Assembly (NCBI RefSeq): GCF_900104925.1
Contig: NZ_LT629735.1
Span: 466,291-530,290, forward strand
Length of the DNA: 64,000 nt
Direction: 5' to 3'
Source: Opitutus sp. GAS368
Lineage (GTDB): Bacteria; Verrucomicrobiota; Verrucomicrobiia; Opitutales; Opitutaceae
Shown here: positions 59,001 to 64,000 of the stretch, in pieces
Layout: every line of letters begins with the position of its first letter
Position numbering within the stretch: position 1 is the stretch's first letter
The notes under the pieces: generated by a model
The model's database searches: none
Told to the model about the DNA's origin: nothing
The model's input: only the letters and a program-made list of their open reading frames with translations
Made by a program: the position numbers and the translations under genes

Positions 59001-62000
59001 TCACGGGATTCGCAGCTGCATCCCCACCCGCAGCGTGCTCGAGGCCTGCAGGACGTCGCGGTTGGCATTGTAGATCTCCTGCCAGCGGTTCGGGGTGCCG
59101 TAGTAGCGCATGCTGATGCGCGAAAGTGAATCGCCCTCGACCACAATGTGGATCCGCGCTTCCGCGGTGGCGGCGGTCGTGACCACCGGACGAACCGGCG
59201 TGCCACCGCCGGCGATCGCCGCGGCCGGGGTGCCGAGCCGGGCGGCGGACGCGATCTGGTCCAACGTGCCCTGCGCCTGCGTCAAACGCGCCACGAGGGC
59301 GTTGTTCTCGTTGCGCAGCTGGGTGATGACCGCCATGCGGTCGCGTTCCTGGGCTACGTTGCCCTCGACCAGTTGGGAGTTGGCCCCGCGGGCACTCTGC
59401 AGGTCGCGCTGCAGCTGGCCCAGCTGGGCGGTCAGGGCCGCGATGTTCTGCTGGGCGCTGCGGTCGGCGTCGGCCTTGAGCTGTTCGAGGCTGCCCGTCG
59501 TCTGCGTGAGCCGGCTGTTGTCGGCTTTCGCGGCGGCCAGTTGACGGCGCAGGTCGTTGCGCTCGGTCTCCAGCTTGCCGTTGGCCTCGGTCAATTCCGC
59601 GACGGCCGCGTTGTGCGATTCCGAGGCCTTCTCGGCCTCGGTCGCGCGGCCCTGCAAGGCCGCCAGATCGGCCTGGGTCTTGTCCGCCGCCTGCTTGCTG
59701 GCGAGGGCCTGGGAAGTAGCGTCGGCGTTTTCCTTCTGCAGGGTGTCGACATCCTGCTGGGCCTTGATCAATTGCGCCCCGACGGCCTCGAGCCGTTCCT
59801 GCAGCGCCGCCTTCTCGTCGGACAGTCCGGGCAAAACGGTGACGGCCTTGCGCGCGTCCGCCAGTTGCTGCTGCAGCGTGGCGCGCTCCCCGACCAGGCC
59901 CTGGTTGTCGTTGGCGAGTTTTTCGTTCTGGCGTTTCAGGTCTTCGCCAATCGCGGCCAGATCGCGCAGCCGCTCCTGCAGGTGGTCAAACTCGCCCTTG
60001 TCGACGGTGGGCATCTCCGCCTGCTTGGCGCTCATCAGGGCGCGGTTGGCCTCGCTGAGGGACTTGTTGGTCTCGCGCGTGCGCGAGAGCTGCGTGGCCA
60101 GGGTCGAAACCTCCTTGGCGGAATTGTTGCGCTCGTCCTCGATCTGCCCCTCCAGTTCCTTCACCCGCGCCTGGAGCGTGCCGATCTCCATCTTGTAGGC
60201 GTCGGGCTGCGCCGCGGTGACGGCCTGCGACTGGGCGGCCAGGGCCGCCGCGGTGCTCTTGCGGGCATTGTCCAAATCCTTCTCGAGCCGGTCGTTCGCG
60301 CCCGTGAGCTCCGCCACCGTGGCGTTGAGCTTCTCGACGGTCGCATTGGCGTCGGCCAGCTCGGCCGCCTGCTTCCGGGTGTCGTCGCCGCCGCGGGTGC
60401 GGACGGTCGTGGCGTCGGCCAGCTGCTTCTCGAGCTCGGTCACGCGGGCCTGGGCGGCGTTGAGGTCGCGCCGGTTGCCGTTCATGAACGCCGTGGCCTG
60501 CTCGGCGTCCTTGGCCAGCTGGTCGTTCTTGGCCCGCAGGTCGTTCAGTTCGCCCGCCGCCTTGGCCAGCCGGGTGTTTTCCGCCCGCACCGCGACCACG
60601 GCGGCGGCGTCCGCGCGCAGCTTGGTCAACTCATCGCGCAAAGTCCCGGTATCCGCCGAGCCCTGCCTGGCCGCGGCCAGATCCTTCTCCAGGCGGTCGT
60701 TGGCCCCGGTCAATTCCGCGACGGTGGCGCTGCTCTTGTCGAGCGCCTCGTTGGCCTCGACCAGCTGCTTCTTCAAGTCGGCGATCTCCGTGGGGCTGGC
60801 GGCGGGCTTCTGCCCGGCGGCCTTGATCAACCGGTTGTTTTCCTCGCGCAACGTGGCCAGGGCCGCGCCGTTCTTCTCCAGCAGCTGGTTGGAAGCAATC
60901 AGCTGGCCCTTCAAATCCTCAAGCTCCGCGGTGTTGGCGGCGGGTTTCCTGGCCTCGCGCAGGTCGCGCTCCAAGGCGGCCACGCGGCTCTGCGCCTGAA
61001 TGAAACTCCGGTGCTCATCGGCCACCTTGTCGGCGAGCGCCTGCTTGTCCGTGGTGAGTTTTTCCGCCTGCTGCTGCGCGCCGGCCAGCTGTTTCCCGAG
61101 ATCATCCAGGGCCGCGGTGTCGGGCTTGGCCGGGGTGCGGACAGCGAGCTTCTGCTCGGCGGCGGCCGCCCGCGCGGCCAGCGTGCGGTTTTCCGCCACG
61201 GAGTCGTCGAGCTGCTTCTGCACCTGGGCGAGCTTCGTCTTCAGCTCCGCCATGCCGGAGTTGGCGCCATCGGCCAGCGCCGACTTCTCGTTGACGGTCT
61301 GCTCGAGCGAGCGGCTCCATTTCTCCAGGTCGGCCTTCTCGGCCTGCAAGGCAGCGACCTGCTGCTGCAGTTGGTCCGTGACGGGACTGCTCGCCGCCGG
61401 TTGGGGCTGTTTTTCCAATTCGGCTACATGGGCTGACAGGCGGCTGGTCTCCGTCTGGGCGCGCAAGGCCTCCTGGGTGGCCTGCTCCAGTTTGGCCGTC
61501 AGCTGGGCAATCTGCCCGTCGGATTTGTCATCCGCCGCCGGCTTGGCGGCTTGGTTGCGGAGGGCCCGCAGCTGGCTGTTGACCGAGAGCAGTTCGCGGG
61601 TGGAGCGTTTCACCTCGTCGTTCAGGCGCGCGTTGTCGCGCTGCAGGTTGGCAAGGATGTTGGCGTTGTCCCCGCTTACCACAGGTGCCCCTTCCTTGGG
61701 GGCGCTGGCCGCGAGGGCGGCCTTCTCCTGTTGCAACCGGGCGTTGCCTTCCGTCAATTGCTGGTTGGCCGCCTGCAGCTGCGCGAGCGAACCCGTCGCT
61801 TGCTCCAGCCTGGCGGTCAAATCCTTGACTTGTTTCTCAGTGGCGGCGCCATCCGCCACGGACGCGACAGCCGGTGCGCTTTTCGCCCGGCTCAGATCCT
61901 GCTGGGCGTCCTTCACCTGCGTCTTGAGCAGGGCGGCCTCGCGCTCCGCGGTTTCCTTGTCGGCGGTGAGCGACTGCACCTGCGCCGCCAAGCGCGCGCT

Positions 62001-63137
62001 TTGCGCCCGCAGCTGCTCGATCAGACCGGAGCTGTCGCCGCCGCCGGCGATCTGCTGCTCCAGCCGTGCCTTTTCCAGTTCGAGCCGCTGGTTGGCCTCG
62101 GCGAATTGCGCGTTGGCCTCCTTGGCCTGCTCCAACGCCGTGGTCAGCTCCTCGACGCGCGCCGGGGCGGCGGCTTCGGCCGGCGGCACCGTCGGACGGA
62201 CCGGGACGGCCGCCACCGTCGTCGCGGGCGCCTTGCCGGACTTGCGGTCCGCCAGCAATTGCTTCGCGGCCGCGAGCTGCTCGGCCGAAAATCCCCGGGC
62301 CAGCAAGTCACGCGGCGTGGGATTGGCCCCGTTTTCCACCGCGAGGCTGAGCCAGACCCAGGCCTGCAGCGGATCCTTGGTCAAGCCGCCTTTCCCGTCA
62401 GCCAGCATACGACCGTAACTGCTCTGCGCCCCGGGAAGTCCCTGCTCCGCCGCTGCGCGGTAAAACGCCGCGGCCGCCGCCTCGTTCTTCGCCACGCCGC
62501 GGCCATCCTCCAAGAGCAGGCCCAGGTTGTGCTGCGCCCGGGGATAACCCCGGTCCGCCGCCTGCTTGTAATAGCGCGCGGCCTGCGCCTCGTCCTTCTT
62601 CAGACCCCGGCCGGCCTCGTAGGCGAGCCCGAGGTTGAACTGCGCCTCGACGATGCCTTTCTCCGCCGCCTGCTTGAACCAGAGGTTGGCCTCGAAGAGG
62701 TCCTGCCCGATGCCCCGGCCGGCGGCATACATGTTGCCGACGTTGAACTGCGCGGCGGCGAATCCCTGCTCGGCAGACATCAGGTAATACTTGAAAGCCT
62801 GCTGGTCGTCCGCCGGCACGCCGTGCCCCAGCTCGTAAGCGAGACCGAGATTGTACTGGGCGGGCGCGAAACTCTTGTCGGCCGCCGCCCGAAACCACTT
62901 CAAGGCCTCGGCGTAATCCGGCTTCAGGCCGGCGCGGCCTTCCGTGTAGGCGCGGCCCAGCGTGTTCTGCGCCTCGACATCGGCCTGCTCGGCGCGGGCC
63001 CGCAGTTTTTCAAGCTCGGGGCCCGTCTGCGCCGGGGCGGAGAGCCAGCCGAAACCGGCCAAAAGCATGGCCGCGGCGAGAGCCCTTCCCTTCTGCGCAG
63101 ATACTTGGAAGCGGGTTGGCGGGACCGGATAAGGCAC
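59001..63137 (-). CDS. Giant Sel1-repeat / coiled-coil / LysM protein
   Basis: 1378 residues. An N-terminal signal-like helix (ALAAAMLLAGFGWLSAPA) is followed by about seven Sel1 (TPR-like) repeats at about residues 40-270 (NTLGRAYTEGRAG, QYNLGLAYELGHG, QFNVGNMYAAGRG, QFNLGLAYEAGRG, QHNLGLLLEDGRG). Next is a linker, then about 950 residues of heptad-rich coiled coil with recurring TVAELTGANDRLEKDL units, and finally a LysM domain (HIVVEGDSLSRISMRYYGTP ... VGMQLRIP). Predicted exported, bound to peptidoglycan by LysM, with a long rod and a Sel1 protein-binding head. Exact role is unknown; a structural or cell-shape role is a guess. Confidence 0.85.
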   Translation of the reverse strand: MPYPVPPTRFQVSAQKGRALAAAMLLAGFGWLSAPAQTGPELEKLRARAEQADVEAQNTLGRAYTEGRAGLKPDYAEALKWFRAAADKSFAPAQYNLGLAYELGHGVPADDQQAFKYYLMSAEQGFAAAQFNVGNMYAAGRGIGQDLFEANLWFKQAAEKGIVEAQFNLGLAYEAGRGLKKDEAQAARYYKQAADRGYPRAQHNLGLLLEDGRGVAKNEAAAAAFYRAAAEQGLPGAQSSYGRMLADGKGGLTKDPLQAWVWLSLAVENGANPTPRDLLARGFSAEQLAAAKQLLADRKSGKAPATTVAAVPVRPTVPPAEAAAPARVEELTTALEQAKEANAQFAEANQRLELEKARLEQQIAGGGDSSGLIEQLRAQSARLAAQVQSLTADKETAEREAALLKTQVKDAQQDLSRAKSAPAVASVADGAATEKQVKDLTARLEQATGSLAQLQAANQQLTEGNARLQQEKAALAASAPKEGAPVVSGDNANILANLQRDNARLNDEVKRSTRELLSVNSQLRALRNQAAKPAADDKSDGQIAQLTAKLEQATQEALRAQTETSRLSAHVAELEKQPQPAASSPVTDQLQQQVAALQAEKADLEKWSRSLEQTVNEKSALADGANSGMAELKTKLAQVQKQLDDSVAENRTLAARAAAAEQKLAVRTPAKPDTAALDDLGKQLAGAQQQAEKLTTDKQALADKVADEHRSFIQAQSRVAALERDLREARKPAANTAELEDLKGQLIASNQLLEKNGAALATLREENNRLIKAAGQKPAASPTEIADLKKQLVEANEALDKSSATVAELTGANDRLEKDLAAARQGSADTGTLRDELTKLRADAAAVVAVRAENTRLAKAAGELNDLRAKNDQLAKDAEQATAFMNGNRRDLNAAQARVTELEKQLADATTVRTRGGDDTRKQAAELADANATVEKLNATVAELTGANDRLEKDLDNARKSTAAALAAQSQAVTAAQPDAYKMEIGTLQARVKELEGQIEDERNNSAKEVSTLATQLSRTRETNKSLSEANRALMSAKQAEMPTVDKGEFDHLQERLRDLAAIGEDLKRQNEKLANDNQGLVGERATLQQQLADARKAVTVLPGLSDEKAALQERLEAVGAQLIKAQQDVDTLQKENADATSQALASKQAADKTQADLAALQGRATEAEKASESHNAAVAELTEANGKLETERNDLRRQLAAAKADNSRLTQTTGSLEQLKADADRSAQQNIAALTAQLGQLQRDLQSARGANSQLVEGNVAQERDRMAVITQLRNENNALVARLTQAQGTLDQIASAARLGTPAAAIAGGGTPVRPVVTTAATAEARIHIVVEGDSLSRISMRYYGTPNRWQEIYNANRDVLQASSTLRVGMQLRIP

Positions 63138-63140
63138 GCG

Positions 63141-64000
63141 CTACGTTAAGGAGAAAACCCTACACGGGAGCAAGGCTGCATCGACCATCCCGTGGATGAT
63201 TTTTTTGTCCGGCGGACAGAAGGTCGCCAGGGCGCCGGACAGGCGGGCCTGGCCCTCCACCACGAAATAATAGGGGCAGAGCCGCAACCGGCCGTCCTTC
63301 GCCACGGCGGGCCCGCCCGCCCCGCTCTTTTCATACAGCGGGTGTGACACGCGCTTCGGCTTCCGGTATTCCTGCAGCAAATGAAGGTTGGTCGGCGCCA
63401 GCTTGAGCGCCTGCTCGACACCCTGTTGCCACTCCTCACGCGAGCAATCGCTGCCAAGAATGACGCTCCGCGCGCCCCAGGCCGTCTCATGGAAGCCGGA
63501 AATCTTGATGATCAGGTCGCGTTCTTTCTGCGAAGCCCCGGCCAGATCCCGCCAGTCGTTGAGCATGCGACCGCCGATGCGCGGGCCGTCGAGCACGGCG
63601 CCGGGGGGCAGCGGCGCCGGGTCCATGACCCACGACTGCGGAATGAGCGAGCGCAGCAGCTTTAGGCTCCGGCCGCTGAGCGTCTCGGCCCAGAATTCCG
63701 CCAGCAAGTGGTGGTGGAACAGCGCGAGCGCCAGCTTCTCCTCTTGAAAGGGCCGCATGGGCGGCGCAATGGCGACCGTCCCGTTGGCCCAGGCTTCGAG
63801 GATTTCGCGGCCGACCTTGACGTTGGCCCAGTCGAAGAGCTCAAAGAAGCGGTAGAGGATGTCGATTTTATCCGGCGTGCCTTCGACGTCGAAAAACAGC
63901 TCGCTGCCGAGCGGGAACACGTCCTCCGGCCGCAGGCAGAACACCCGGCGGCCGGCGCGCTGCAGCTGCTCCGCAAGCCAGAGCATCTCCGGGCGGTAGG
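63141..64000 (-). CDS. Conserved protein of unknown function, 5' end outside window
   Basis: The frame is open through the window end (YRPEMLWLAEQLQRAGRR). At least 286 residues are seen. Motifs include FCLRPEDVFPLGSELFFD, FELFDWANVKVG, NGTVAIAPPMRPFQEEKLALALF, and LIIKISGFHETAWGARSVILGSD. The pattern recalls an ATP-grasp or glutathionylspermidine-synthase-like fold (a lysine in a KISG loop and a Glu/Arg-rich binding face), but this is weak. It ends 3 bp before the giant Sel1 gene begins, so they may be co-transcribed. Confidence 0.6.
   Translation of the reverse strand, partial: YRPEMLWLAEQLQRAGRRVFCLRPEDVFPLGSELFFDVEGTPDKIDILYRFFELFDWANVKVGREILEAWANGTVAIAPPMRPFQEEKLALALFHHHLLAEFWAETLSGRSLKLLRSLIPQSWVMDPAPLPPGAVLDGPRIGGRMLNDWRDLAGASQKERDLIIKISGFHETAWGARSVILGSDCSREEWQQGVEQALKLAPTNLHLLQEYRKPKRVSHPLYEKSGAGGPAVAKDGRLRLCPYYFVVEGQARLSGALATFCPPDKKIIHGMVDAALLPCRVFSLT

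Overview
The window reads as a chromosomal segment of a high-GC bacterium, most likely a member of the Opitutaceae (Verrucomicrobiota). The reasons are inference from gene content: Gram-negative LPS export genes (LptG-type permease, KdsC, LptC/LptA/LptB), a eukaryotic-type glutamine synthetase II, HPr kinase, a NIPSNAP protein with a Tat signal, and ThuA-like and DUF885-like exported proteins. No rRNA, tRNA, CRISPR array or prophage was seen. One RNA gene is clear: the SRP 4.5S RNA near 18.8 kb.

Layout. 0-3.2 kb: purL, cut at the window start, carrying three odd low-complexity or palindromic insertions. 3.2-10.8 kb: CheY-like receiver, toxin-antitoxin pair, NIPSNAP, LysE exporter, PNP, ThuA-like protein, XerD-like recombinase, IF-1, TadA, superoxide dismutase. 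10.9-11.4 kb: a REP-associated tyrosine transposase (RAYT) between 26-bp perfect inverted repeats. 11.4-16 kb: GSII with a sigma-54-like site, a minimal kinase fused to PP2C, a gamma-glutamylcyclotransferase-like gene, and dnaX with an A9 slippery run. 16-18.8 kb: a sugar-acid cluster (MFS, FAH-fold enzyme) whose YjhG-type dehydratase is a decayed remnant. 19-20.4 kb: an ECF sigma operon. 20.5-27.2 kb: a complete arnT-B-C-A(formyltransferase)-A(dehydrogenase)-D operon for lipid A aminoarabinose, with arnA split in two. 27.2-34.4 kb: LptG-like permease, rlmN, a large membrane protein, metF, SUI1/YciH. 34.5-40.1 kb: sucA-sucB-lpd, the 2-oxoglutarate dehydrogenase complex. 40-44.7 kb: two paralogous lipoproteins around a HAD gene, rpiB, and a MarR-VOC dioxygenase-hydrolase module. 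44.8-54.3 kb: fused E1 alpha/beta 2-oxoacid dehydrogenase, kdsC-lptC-lptA-lptB, hprK, rph, a membrane protein, DUF885 and an HTH protein. 54.4-57.4 kb: sucC-sucD and a SnoaL-like protein. 57.4-59 kb: a repeat-rich region with two nested palindromic elements, an orphan XRE regulator, a likely structured RNA and an 86-aa integrase-N-terminus-like gene. 59-64 kb: a 1378-aa Sel1/coiled-coil/LysM protein and a gene running off the end.

The main pattern not explained by ordinary genes is the number of palindromic elements. One type is REP/BIME-like pairs of several sequence families; one family matches the ends of the local RAYT. The other type is AT-richer palindromes built from short repeated words. 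These lie between genes and also inside open frames (purL, the dnaX frameshift tail, an exported protein, the YciH-like gene), so some are translated. The other strong observations are the dnaX frameshift signal, the kinase-PP2C fusion, a 154-bp MITE-like element with a TTAG duplication, and the structured RNA next to the orphan mini-gene.
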